Assembly (NCBI RefSeq): GCF_022829515.1
Contig: NZ_JAKSYL010000089.1
Coordinates: forward strand, 1-48,099
Direction of reading: 5' to 3'
DNA from: Methylobacterium sp. J-048
GTDB taxonomy: Bacteria; Pseudomonadota; Alphaproteobacteria; Rhizobiales; Beijerinckiaceae
Length of the DNA: 48,099 nucleotides
Shown: positions 38,643 through 46,765 of the stretch, in pieces
Numbering within the stretch: position 1 is the stretch's first letter
How the letters are laid out: each line of letters begins with the position of its first letter
Notes under the pieces: model-generated
The model's input: only the letters and a program-made list of their open reading frames with translations
Database searches by the model: none
What the model was told of the DNA's origin: nothing
Translations under genes and position numbers: made by a program

Positions 38643-39926
38643 TCAGGCTTCTGCGACGAGGTGCGCCACCAAGGCCGCGGCGGCGCACAGATCCTCGATC
38701 CGCATCGCCTCGTGCGGGTTATGGCTGCCGTTCTGGTTGCGGATGAAGATCATCGTGCTTGGCACGCCCTGGCCGGCGAGGGTCGCGGTGTCGTGTCCCG
38801 CCCCGCTCGGCATGGTCCGGAACGGCATCCCGAGCCGGCGCGCATGGCCCGACAGGGCCTCGACCAACGCTGAGCTCATTCGGGCCGGCGTGCTGCCCGT
38901 GCGCTCGCCCAGGACGAAGCGCACGCCGCGGGCGGCCTCGATGGCGGCAACCAATTCGGCCAAGGCCGCCTCGATCCGGTCCAGAACGGCGGGCTCGGTG
39001 CTGCGCACGTCGAGGCAGAAGAGGACCTCGCCGGGGATCTTGGCGAAGGCGTGCTGGACCGGGTCAGTGCCGACCTCGCCCAGCGTGATCGTGGCCGGCC
39101 GCCCCTCCGCCTCCAGCGTGCCCCACAGGGCATCGAGGCCGGTGATCAGGTCGGCGAGGGCGAAGACGGCGTCGCTGCGCTCGGACCGCGCTACCGCGCC
39201 GGAATGGCCGTAGCGGCCGAAGCAGGCGGCCTTGCGGTAGCGGAAGCTGCCGCTGATCGCCGTGACGAAGCCTACCGGGACCCCGGTCGCCTCCAGCGCC
39301 GGACCCTGCTCGATATGCATTTCCACAAAACCGTGGATCCGCGTCGGGTCGAGCAGCCGCTCGCCCCGCGCTACAGCCTCCGGCCGCAGGCCGAGCTCAG
39401 CCATGTGCTCGCGCAGGCTCCGGCCGGAATCGGCGCGGGGCAGGTCGAGCACGTCGGGCGGCAGTAAGCCGAAGGCGGCGCGGCTGCCGACATAGGAGGC
39501 GGGGAACCACACGCTCTCTTCGGCTCGGAACACCGCCACCGTCACCGGGCGCGCCGGCACGAGGCCCGCCCGGCGCAGGGCTTCAAGGGCTGCGAGGCCA
39601 CCAATCACCCCGGCCGCACCATCGAAGTTACCACCGTGCGGTACCGTATCCACATGCGAGCCGACCATCCAGGGTGACAATGCCGGGTCGCGTCCCACCA
39701 TTGTCAGGAAGAGATTGCCGGCGGCATCGCATTCGGGCTTCAGACCCAGTGCGAGCCCGGTCGCTCGCATAAGGGCGTGGGCCCGCTCCTCCCCCTCGCC
39801 GTAGGCAGCCCGCGTGACCCCGGGCTCGTCGTGGCTAAAGGACAGGAGCTGCGCGAACAGTCCGGCGCAGAAGTCCGGGTCGATAGCGATCAAATCTGCG
39901 CCCGTTGCAGCCCCTAACCCGTTCAT
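38643..39926 (-). CDS. M20-family amidohydrolase, N-carbamoyl-amino-acid hydrolase/allantoate amidohydrolase type (427 aa)
   Basis: This is a zinc-dependent hydrolase of the Amidase, hydantoinase/carbamoylase family. The metal-binding residues are in order: H in MVGSHVDTVPHGG, D in GNFDGAAGVIGG, E in FRAEESVWFP, H in FVEMHIEQGPALE, and H in NQNGSHNPHEAM. Members cleave N-carbamoyl or ureido groups from amino acids. The ATG overlaps the stop of the upstream dehydrogenase gene (ATGA). It lies 35 bp before pxpA, so it likely acts in the same pathway. Confidence 0.9.
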   Translation of the reverse strand: MNGLGAATGADLIAIDPDFCAGLFAQLLSFSHDEPGVTRAAYGEGEERAHALMRATGLALGLKPECDAAGNLFLTMVGRDPALSPWMVGSHVDTVPHGGNFDGAAGVIGGLAALEALRRAGLVPARPVTVAVFRAEESVWFPASYVGSRAAFGLLPPDVLDLPRADSGRSLREHMAELGLRPEAVARGERLLDPTRIHGFVEMHIEQGPALEATGVPVGFVTAISGSFRYRKAACFGRYGHSGAVARSERSDAVFALADLITGLDALWGTLEAEGRPATITLGEVGTDPVQHAFAKIPGEVLFCLDVRSTEPAVLDRIEAALAELVAAIEAARGVRFVLGERTGSTPARMSSALVEALSGHARRLGMPFRTMPSGAGHDTATLAGQGVPSTMIFIRNQNGSHNPHEAMRIEDLCAAAALVAHLVAEA

Positions 39927-40987
39927 GCCGGAAACTCCGCGGACGGTTCACCCTGCCGCCGCCGGTTCCAGACCTCCGCGTTGACGAGGTTCGGTGGGCG
40001 GCGGCCGGCGAGCACGTCGACCACCTGCCCGGCGACCCGCTCGGCTGCACGGATCAGGGCCGCCTCGGTGGATGCCGCGACATGGGGGGTAAGGATCGCC
40101 CGCCGCTCCCCATGGAGCGGATGGTCGTGCGCCAGCGCGTCCCCCGACACCACGTCGAGCCCCGCGCCAGCAATGGTCCCAGCAGCGAGAGCTTTGGCCA
40201 GGGCGCCCTCATCCACCAGGGCGCCACGGGCGGTGTTGATCAAAAAAGCGCCAGCCTTCATGCGGGTCAACTCCCCCGAACCGATCAGCCCACGGGTCTG
40301 GGGCGTGAGCGGCAGGTGCAGGGAGACCACGTCAGCCCGGGCGAGGAGGTCCGGCAGGGAGACGGCGCGCTCGGCTCCTATGGCCTCGAAGTCAGAGTCG
40401 GGCCGTGTTGGGCCGTAGGCGAGCACTTCCATGCCGAGGGCCGCCGCCAGTCGGCCGGTCGCTTGCCCGATGGCACCGAACCCCACGAGACCGAGCGTCA
40501 GCCCGGCGAGTTCCACGAGGCGCGCCCCGTAGCGGAAATTGTGGTCGCCTTCCCGCATGGCCCGGTCGGCCTGCGGGATCGCCTTCGCCAGGGCGAAGAT
40601 CAGGCCGATCGCATGCTCTGCGACGGACTGGGCATTGGCCCCCGGCGTGTTGACGACCGGAATTCCTACCCTCGTCGCCTCGGGGACGGCCACCGGGTCA
40701 GTCCCGGTGCCATGAACCCCGATCACCCTCAGCCGGGGCGCGGCCAGCACCGCCTCTGCGGGGAAGCCGCCGTTGCGCGTGATCACCGCGACACAGTCGG
40801 CCGCCTCGCGGGCGAGAGTCGCGGGGGCGAGGTCGGTGGCGATCCGGTGCTCAAGCCCCGCCGCCCGGAGACGGGCCAGCCCGGCTGCGTGGATCGGCTG
40901 AACGATGAGGCAGACGCCCGACGGTTCCGCGGAGGGGGAACTGGGGAAGGAAGGCTCAGTGGACACGTACGAGGCAGCCCTGCTCAT
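39923..40987 (-). CDS. D-isomer-specific 2-hydroxyacid dehydrogenase (354 aa)
   Basis: The start at 40987 (MSRAASYVSTEPSFP) is chosen; an in-frame ATG at 41032 is upstream. The Rossmann motif is LTLGLVGFGAIGQATGRLAA with the following D/R-type cofactor loop YGPTRPDSD. The catalytic Arg is in LINTARGALVDEGALAKAL and the catalytic His in ILTPHVAASTEAA. The usual FExEP motif reads VSGDA here, an atypical acid site. It reduces 2-oxoacids or oxidises 2-hydroxyacids with NAD(P). First gene of the minus-strand catabolic operon. Confidence 0.9.
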   Translation of the reverse strand: MSRAASYVSTEPSFPSSPSAEPSGVCLIVQPIHAAGLARLRAAGLEHRIATDLAPATLAREAADCVAVITRNGGFPAEAVLAAPRLRVIGVHGTGTDPVAVPEATRVGIPVVNTPGANAQSVAEHAIGLIFALAKAIPQADRAMREGDHNFRYGARLVELAGLTLGLVGFGAIGQATGRLAAALGMEVLAYGPTRPDSDFEAIGAERAVSLPDLLARADVVSLHLPLTPQTRGLIGSGELTRMKAGAFLINTARGALVDEGALAKALAAGTIAGAGLDVVSGDALAHDHPLHGERRAILTPHVAASTEAALIRAAERVAGQVVDVLAGRRPPNLVNAEVWNRRRQGEPSAEFPA

Positions 40988-41007
40988 AAATACCGCTTGA
41001 ATGCCGG

Positions 41008-41017
41008 TGGTATACCT
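41008..41017. promoter_or_regulatory. Candidate GntR/FCD operator
   Basis: TGGTATACCT contains the perfect palindrome GGTATACC (41009-41016). It lies between the two divergent operons, about 20 bp upstream of the dehydrogenase start. FCD-type GntR regulators commonly bind (T)NGTATACN-type sites, and such a regulator is encoded at 43641. Confidence 0.4.
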
Positions 41018-41181
41018 AAGAGTGTATCGCATCGCCCCGATACTGGCAACATGAAAATCAAATACAGATCAGCAGAGCACGGCAATGTTCTTGAGCGGTA
41101 CAGCAAATATGTCGATATGTTCAAGTCATGTCACAGTATTGCAATCAAGATTGAAGCCATGACAACGGTTTAGGGTGAACG

Positions 41182-41988
41182 ATGACGGAGATCGAAGTCG
41201 CCAAGACGCCGCTTTTGAAGATCAGGAAGCTGCACAAGAGCTACGGCGCCAACGAGGTCCTGAAGGGTATCTCCCTTGATATCCACGAGGGCGAAGTGGT
41301 GTCGATCATCGGCGCGAGCGGCTCGGGCAAGAGCACGTTCCTGCGGTGCCTGAACCTTATGGAGACGCCGACCTCTGGCTTCATGGATTTCGAGCGATTC
41401 GCCTTCGACTACGAGCTGGGCGCCCGTCGTCAGCCGACCCCGCAGCAGCTCTGCGAATTGCGGGCGCGGATCGGCATGGTCTTCCAGAGCTACAATCTCT
41501 GGCCGCACATGACCGTGCTGGAGAACGTCGTCGAGGCGCCGATCCGAGTGCGACGAATGCCGCGCCGGCAGGCGGTGGAGGAAGCTGAGGCGCTGCTCCA
41601 GCGCATCGGCCTCTACGAGAAGAGGCAAGCCTACCCGTCGAAGCTCTCGGGTGGGCAGCAGCAGCGCGTGGCGATCGTGCGCGCCCTGGCGATGGCACCC
41701 AAGGTGATGCTGTTCGACGAGGTGACCTCGGCCCTCGATCCTGAGCTGGTGGGCGAGGTGCTGGCGCTGATGGCCTCCCTCGCGGCGGATGGGATGACGA
41801 TGCTGGTCGTCACCCACGAGATGGCCTTCGCCCGGGACGTCGGCACCCGCACTCTGTTCTTCGACGGTGGCGTGATCGCCGAGGACGGCCCGCCGAAGGA
41901 AGTCATCGGTGCCCCTCGGAGCGAGCGGTTGCGCCACTTCCTCCGGCGTGTGCTGCACGAGCCGACCGTCCTCGGGCACTCGGCGTGA
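41182..41988 (+). CDS. Polar amino-acid-type ABC importer, ATP-binding protein (268 aa)
   Basis: Walker A is [11 protein letters not shown] (about 54-64), followed by the Q-loop in [20 protein letters not shown]. The signature is [16 protein letters not shown], Walker B is [16 protein letters not shown], and the switch His is in [13 protein letters not shown]. This is the GlnQ/HisP subfamily (PAAT importers). First gene of the divergent operon, energising the permease at 42023 with the binding protein at 42773. Confidence 0.93.
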   Translation: MTEIEVAKTPLLKIRKLHKSYGANEVLKGISLDIHEGEVVSIIGASGSGKSTFLRCLNLMETPTSGFMDFERFAFDYELGARRQPTPQQLCELRARIGMVFQSYNLWPHMTVLENVVEAPIRVRRMPRRQAVEEAEALLQRIGLYEKRQAYPSKLSGGQQQRVAIVRALAMAPKVMLFDEVTSALDPELVGEVLALMASLAADGMTMLVVTHEMAFARDVGTRTLFFDGGVIAEDGPPKEVIGAPRSERLRHFLRRVLHEPTVLGHSA

Positions 41989-42022
41989 GCAGCCGCATAT
42001 CCAGCGGGGAGTTCGGACGGTG

Positions 42023-42706
42023 ATGAGCGTCACGGCAATTCAGGACTGGTGGCTCAGCCTCTCGGAAGAGGTCGTCACCTACGGCCCCGGCTTTCTCTCG
42101 GCGACCATCGTCGTTCTCGGCGTCACGGTGGCGAGTATTCTTGTGAGCTGGGTCTGCGGCCTGCTCGGGGCGCTGGGCAAGCGCTCGTCCTTCGCTCCCT
42201 TCCAGGCCCTGGCGAGCTTCTACGTCTGGTTTATTCGGGGTACGCCGACCCTTGTCCAGGTGTTCATCGTCTATTTCGGCATGCCGCAGATCGGCGTGAA
42301 GCTGTCGCCGATCACCGCCGGGATCATCGCGCTGGGCGTCAGCAGCGGCGCCTACGTAGCCGAGACCATCCGTGCCGGCCTCGCGGCGATCCCCCGGGGT
42401 CAGATGGAATCGGCCTTGGCCTTGGGCATGAACCCGCGGATCATGATGGCGCGGATCGTAATGCCGCAGGTCTTCCGCATGATCCTGCCTTCGCTCACCA
42501 ACGAGGCGATCTCGTCGGTCAAGAACACGTCGTTGCTCTCGACGATCACGGTGGTCGAGCTGACCCTCTACGCCCAGCTCATGATCGCCACCACGTTTCG
42601 CCCGTTCGATTTCTACATCGCGGCGGCGCTGATCTACCTCGGCCTCACGTCGATCCTGTCGCAGCTCTCCGCCTACTTCGAGCGGCGCTACGCCCGTCTG
42701 TCCTGA
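42023..42706 (+). CDS. Polar amino-acid-type ABC importer, permease (227 aa)
   Basis: The start at 42023 (MSVTAIQDWWLSLSEEVVTY) follows GGACGG; longer frames lie inside the ATPase gene. The HEQ-type permease domain has about five membrane helices. Family landmarks are YVWFIRGTPTLVQVFIVYFG and the EAA loop SALALGMNPRIMMARIVMPQ. Only one permease gene is present, so the channel is probably a homodimer. Confidence 0.92.
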   Translation: MSVTAIQDWWLSLSEEVVTYGPGFLSATIVVLGVTVASILVSWVCGLLGALGKRSSFAPFQALASFYVWFIRGTPTLVQVFIVYFGMPQIGVKLSPITAGIIALGVSSGAYVAETIRAGLAAIPRGQMESALALGMNPRIMMARIVMPQVFRMILPSLTNEAISSVKNTSLLSTITVVELTLYAQLMIATTFRPFDFYIAAALIYLGLTSILSQLSAYFERRYARLS

Positions 42707-42772
42707 GCAGCGCCTGCCGCGGGTCGGGCCGCGGCTCACACCTCTCGCCCCGTCCCAACATCGGAGATTGCC

Positions 42773-43570
42773 ATGAACCGCCGACACCTCCTCGCATTCG
42801 CCGCCCTCTGCACCAGCCTGCTGGCTGCTCCCGCGGTCCGCGGGGCCGAGGGCAAGCTGGAACTGATCGAGCCCGGCAAGCTGATCGTGGCGACCGACAG
42901 CACCTTCGCGCCCTTCAGCATGCGTACGCCGAGCGGCGAGCTCGACGGGCTGGAGGTCCGGGTGATGCGCGAGGTCTGCCGCAGGCTCGGGCTCGAATAC
43001 AGCCCCGTGAACGTCAAGTTCGATGCCCTGCTGATCGGCCTGATGGCCGATCAGTACGACATCACCAGCGAGTCGATGGACATCACGCCCGCCCGGCAGA
43101 AACAGGTCGCCTTCGCGGACGGGTGGCTCGAATCCGGGGCGCGGATCGTCACCCGCAAGGATACGGGCATCAAGGGTCCGGACGATCTAAAGGGCCGGAA
43201 TGTGGGCGCCCTCTCGGCCTCGACCTTCGGAAAGCTCGCCGAGGACCACGGCGCAACCTTGAAGAGCTACAAGACCGCCGCGGACGCCATGCAGGACCTC
43301 GTCGGTGGCAACATCGACGCGGTGATCAACGACGCGGTGGCCGGCAACTACGCGATCAAGGCCCGCAAGCTGCCGCTGGTGATGATCGAGACCCCGCTCA
43401 GCACCATCCAGAAGGGCTTTGCCATCAAGAAGGGGAAGCCGAACCTGCATGCGGCCGTCAACAAAGCCCTGGCCGAGATGGTCGCCGACGGCACCTATGC
43501 CAAGCTCATCACCCCGCTGATCGGCTATGACCCGGCGCCGAAGGAGCCGATCCGCACGAACGCCATGTGA
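42773..43570 (+). CDS. Polar amino-acid-type ABC importer, periplasmic binding protein (265 aa)
   Basis: The signal peptide (MNRRHLLAFAALCTSLLAAP-AVRGAE) cleaves near residue 25. The family-3 solute-binding fold begins KLIVATDSTFAPFSMRTPSG, with LDGLEVRVMREVCRRLGLEY, FDALLIGLMADQYDITSESM and LKGRNVGALSASTF following. It captures the ligand in the periplasm; the linked genes suggest an amino-acid derivative such as 5-oxoproline or an N-acyl amino acid. Confidence 0.92.
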   Translation: MNRRHLLAFAALCTSLLAAPAVRGAEGKLELIEPGKLIVATDSTFAPFSMRTPSGELDGLEVRVMREVCRRLGLEYSPVNVKFDALLIGLMADQYDITSESMDITPARQKQVAFADGWLESGARIVTRKDTGIKGPDDLKGRNVGALSASTFGKLAEDHGATLKSYKTAADAMQDLVGGNIDAVINDAVAGNYAIKARKLPLVMIETPLSTIQKGFAIKKGKPNLHAAVNKALAEMVADGTYAKLITPLIGYDPAPKEPIRTNAM

Positions 43571-43640
43571 AAGGCCGCGGCGACACGGCATACCGACGAG
43601 AAGACGGGGGCGGCCCGGCCGGCCGCTCCGGGAGGAACCA

Positions 43641-44321
43641 ATGAAGACCCTTGACGCATCGTCGTACACGACGGCGCTCAACGCCCGGCGCGAACAGAGC
43701 CTGGGTCAGATGGCCTATGACAAGCTGCTCGACATGCTGGTGCGGCGCGACCTGCCGGCCGGGACCGTGCTGCACGAGCGTCGCCTCGCCGAGATGCTCG
43801 ACATCTCGCGCACGCCGACCCGCGAGGCGATGTCGCGGCTGGAGACCGAGGGCCTGATCGAGCGGCAGCCCGGCGGGATGCTCGTCGTGAAGGAGTTCTC
43901 CCTGCGCGAGCTGATCGAGATCCTGCACGTCCGCCGTCTGCTGGAACGGGAGAGCGTCGTGCTCGCCGCGGGCCGGATCGCCGACGCCGTGCTGGAGGAT
44001 TTGCAGGGACAGATCGAGGAGCTGCTGGCGGCGGGGGATCCGGATGCCCCGGGCAACTGGGAGGTCGACCGCCGTTTCCACGAACTGTTCGCCGATCACA
44101 GTCACAATGCGATCCTGGCCAAAACGATCAAGGATCTGCGGCTCAAGACGCAGATGTTCAACCTGAGCCGGATGCCCGAACGGTTCGAGGCAGTGCATCG
44201 CGAGCACTTGGCGGTGGTCGCCGCCCTGCGAGCCGGGGACACGGCGGCGGCCGCCGATGCCATCGCGGCTCATCTCGAAAACTTCAAGCTGGGCATCATT
44301 CGCCGCCTGAGCGAATTCTAA
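43641..44321 (+). CDS. GntR-family regulator, FCD domain (226 aa)
   Basis: The start at 43641 follows GGAGGAA. The N-terminal winged HTH (about 20-85) reads YDKLLDMLVRRDLPAGTVLH and MLDISRTPTREAMSRLETEG. The FCD ligand-binding domain (about 90-220) carries the metal-ligand pattern (D in WEVDRRFHELFADHSHN, His in VHREHLAVVAALRAGD and in IAAHLENFK). It is the likely local repressor of both divergent operons, with a candidate operator at 41008-41017. Confidence 0.92.
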   Translation: MKTLDASSYTTALNARREQSLGQMAYDKLLDMLVRRDLPAGTVLHERRLAEMLDISRTPTREAMSRLETEGLIERQPGGMLVVKEFSLRELIEILHVRRLLERESVVLAAGRIADAVLEDLQGQIEELLAAGDPDAPGNWEVDRRFHELFADHSHNAILAKTIKDLRLKTQMFNLSRMPERFEAVHREHLAVVAALRAGDTAAAADAIAAHLENFKLGIIRRLSEF

Positions 44322-44335
44322 GGTTTGGCGGCGCG

Positions 44336-45502
44336 ATGGATGAATTTGCGAACCTGCGCGGCTGTGAGGCGGCCTTCCCGGAGGCGGAGTTCGCCGCGCG
44401 GCAGATGGCGGCACGGGCTGCAATCGCCGCCGCCGGCCACGATGCCCTGGTGGTGACCGGTCCGGAGGCGATCTACTGGCTGACCGGCCGCCAGACGGCG
44501 GGCTACTTCGCCTTTCAGGCCCTCGTGCTGCCGGTGGAGGGAGAGCCGGCCTTGCTGGTGCGCCAGCTCGAATTGCCGGGGGCGGCGGCCAATACCTGGC
44601 TCGACGACATCCAGGCCTATCCGGACGGGACCGACCCGGCCGACGCCCTGGCCGCTCTCGTGCGTCGCCGGGGCTTCGCCCGGCTGGCGCTGGAGCGGGA
44701 CGGCTGGTTCGTCTCGCCTGCCCTGGCGGCGCGGATCGGCATGGCGCTCGGCATCGACCCGGTTCCGGACGGGTCGGGCCTCCTTGGCCCCCTGCGGACA
44801 GTGAAGTCAGCGGTCGAGCTGAAGGCGATCCGGGCCGCCGCCCGTTACGCGCAGGCCGGGCTCGCGGCCGGCATCGCCGCCTGCACAGTAGGCAACGACG
44901 AGAATGCGGTCGCTGCCGCCATGCTCGCTGCCGCCACGACGGCCGGGTCCGAGGCGATGGCGATGGAGCCCCTGATCTCGTCGGGCCCCCGTAGCGGGCT
45001 GCCACACATGACGTGGCGCCGGCGCCGGCTGGAAGCGGGCGACGCGGTGTTCCTTGAACTTGCAGGCAGCCATGCCCGCTATCATGCGGCAATGATGCGC
45101 AGCGTCTGGATCGGCGAGCCGCCGTCCGAGGCGCGGCGGATGATGGATTGCGCGCTGCGAGCCCTCGACGCGGCCCTCGACGCAATACGACCGGGCCGGC
45201 CCTGCTCCGTCCCTCACGAGGCCGCCCAAGCCATCATCGACGCGGCGGGCTACGGCCCAGCCTTCCGCAAGCGCATCGGCTACTCGATGGGTATCGCCTT
45301 CGCGCCTGACTGGGGCGAGGGTGGTCTGCTCAGCCTCTTCACCGGCGTCGACCGGCCGATCGAGCCAGGCATGGTCTTTCACCTGCCAGCGACCTTGCGC
45401 AGCTATGGCGCCTGGACCGTCGGCGCATCCGAGACCGTCATTGTCACCGAGCATGGGGCCGAACCCCTCTCGGACCTGCCCCGCGCCCTGACGCTGCGGT
45501 GA
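44336..45502 (+). CDS. M24-family metallohydrolase, ectoine-hydrolase (DoeA)-like (388 aa)
   Basis: The N-terminal creatinase-type domain (about 20-160) includes ALVVTGPEAIYWLTGRQTAG. The C-terminal pita-bread domain includes SSGPRSGLPHMTWRRRRLEA, FLELAGSHARYHAAMMRSVW and RIGYSMGIAFAPDWGEGGLL. These segments resemble ectoine hydrolase DoeA and related creatinase/Xaa-Pro-dipeptidase homologues, which open cyclic or amide substrates. It is 14 bp downstream of the GntR gene in the same operon. The substrate is probably the imported compound or its ring-opened form. Confidence 0.82.
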   Translation: MDEFANLRGCEAAFPEAEFAARQMAARAAIAAAGHDALVVTGPEAIYWLTGRQTAGYFAFQALVLPVEGEPALLVRQLELPGAAANTWLDDIQAYPDGTDPADALAALVRRRGFARLALERDGWFVSPALAARIGMALGIDPVPDGSGLLGPLRTVKSAVELKAIRAAARYAQAGLAAGIAACTVGNDENAVAAAMLAAATTAGSEAMAMEPLISSGPRSGLPHMTWRRRRLEAGDAVFLELAGSHARYHAAMMRSVWIGEPPSEARRMMDCALRALDAALDAIRPGRPCSVPHEAAQAIIDAAGYGPAFRKRIGYSMGIAFAPDWGEGGLLSLFTGVDRPIEPGMVFHLPATLRSYGAWTVGASETVIVTEHGAEPLSDLPRALTLR

Positions 45503-45702
45503 GGTCGCCAGAGACCTGTTAGGTCGAAAGGGGCTCGTCCGTTTTTCCGGCGCCTCTAGTCCAGAACTGTGATTCTGCTTACGGCGAGACCCGGTCGACC
45601 GCTCCCGACTCACTGCAGTCAAATGCGTTCTTGCGGCACAAGCCGTGATGGCGGCGCGATCGAACTTCGGAGTAATCAGACTGCGCCTTGACCACGAACG
45701 GA

Positions 45703-46638
45703 TTAAGAGGTGTCTCGGTCGACCTGCACACGTGGCCGATCGGTGAGCGCCAACGCGGTCGCTGCGAGCATGATTCCCATACCCGATGCCTCCGCCCATC
45801 CGAAGGGCTCGTGCGCGTAGATAACGCCGATCGCAACCGCGATCACCGGGCTGACGAAGGCATACAGGCCGGCGCGGAAGGCGCCCCAGTCCCGCACCAG
45901 CCAGAGAAAGATCGAGAAGCCGGTGAGCGAGCCGCCAATGACCATCACGCCGAGGCAGAATAGCACCCGCCCATCCCACAGGGCGGCGAAGCGGCCTGGG
46001 TCGTAGCCCTCTATAAGCAACGACACGGGCACGAGCCCGATCGCGCCGATGATCGTCTCCCAGAAAGCGAGAACCAGCGGCGGCATCAACTGCGTCAAGG
46101 GCCGGCTGATCACGGAGCCCCAGGCGTAGCAGACCGTGCCGAGTGCCACCGAAGCGAGAGCGAGCACCATCGTGGCGCCATCTTGCGCGGCTTCAGCGCG
46201 GCCGGAGAACAGGAGCACGAGCCCGCTGATACCAAGTACGATCGCGCCGACCCGACGCGCGCTGAGGCGCTCTTGGCCGTAGAGGAAACCGATGAATGCG
46301 AGGAAGATCGGCATCAGCGACAGATTGACGATCGCCGATAGGCCGCTGGGGGCGTGAGCGACACCCCAGAACACGAAGCTATAGCAGCCCGTCGTGATGA
46401 GGAGCGAAGCGCCGACGATCCGGCCAAACCCCCGGATGCGCAGTGGTAGGCGCCGTACGCGTACGATGATGAGGAACAGGACGCCGGAGAGAAGGAAGCG
46501 TGCCGTGGCGAGGAAGATCGGCGGGACGGCCTGCGTGGCGATCTTCGTCGGCAACCACGTCACTCCCCAGATCAGCGCCATGACGCCGAAAGCTACGAGG
46601 CGGCTCACGCCGGATCGCTTCCGACACTCATGCGGCAC
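45703..46638 (-). CDS. DMT-superfamily (EamA) transporter (311 aa)
   Basis: Ten membrane helices are arranged as two EamA repeats: FGVMALIWGVTWLPTKIATQ starts repeat one and GTVCYAWGSVISRPLTQLMP starts repeat two. The repeat ends match the family (LSLMPIFLAFIGFLYGQERL; FVSPVIAVAIGVIYAHEPFG). It is probably an exporter of amino acids or metabolites. The frame opens with GTG at 46638, directly after the stop of a truncated permease; GTG 46608 is an alternative start. Confidence 0.88.
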   Translation of the reverse strand: MPHECRKRSGVSRLVAFGVMALIWGVTWLPTKIATQAVPPIFLATARFLLSGVLFLIIVRVRRLPLRIRGFGRIVGASLLITTGCYSFVFWGVAHAPSGLSAIVNLSLMPIFLAFIGFLYGQERLSARRVGAIVLGISGLVLLFSGRAEAAQDGATMVLALASVALGTVCYAWGSVISRPLTQLMPPLVLAFWETIIGAIGLVPVSLLIEGYDPGRFAALWDGRVLFCLGVMVIGGSLTGFSIFLWLVRDWGAFRAGLYAFVSPVIAVAIGVIYAHEPFGWAEASGMGIMLAATALALTDRPRVQVDRDTS

Positions 46639-46749
46639 TCATCGCCAGCCGCTCATGACAAGCAGCTGTCCAAGCCCGGGAAACGTGGAGCGACGACGGA
46701 TTGCGCTGTGAAGCGCGATCAGAAGCCGTCGCGGGATGTAGGTGCCCAT
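46639..46749 (-). pseudogene. Truncated DppB-type ABC permease (5' end only)
   Basis: 16 bp after the binding-protein stop, a minus-strand ATG (46749) starts MGTYIPRRLLIAL, the typical N-terminus of a dipeptide/oligopeptide ABC permease. After about 13 codons the sequence changes to HSAIRRRSTFPGLGQ and stops at 46639. The rest of the permease, normally over 300 residues, is absent; the DMT gene follows at once. A deletion or rearrangement joined the two. Confidence 0.7.
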
Positions 46750-46765
46750 GGCGCTCGCCTACTGC

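Noticed and set aside
38044..39213. Long plus-strand frame opposite pxpA and the M20 gene
   Set aside because: Antisense to two clearly recognised genes; composition typical of GC-skewed shadow frames.
39905..41173. 422-codon plus-strand frame opposite the dehydrogenase
   Set aside because: Antisense to a recognised dehydrogenase with intact NAD motif; no domain in the shadow.
42049..43530. 493-codon plus-strand frame across permease and binding-protein genes
   Set aside because: It is an alternative frame of two genes with strong family signatures; its Arg/Gly/Asp-rich translation is not protein-like.
43509..45185. 558-codon minus-strand frame opposite the GntR and M24 genes
   Set aside because: Antisense shadow; both sense genes have clear motifs and ribosome sites.
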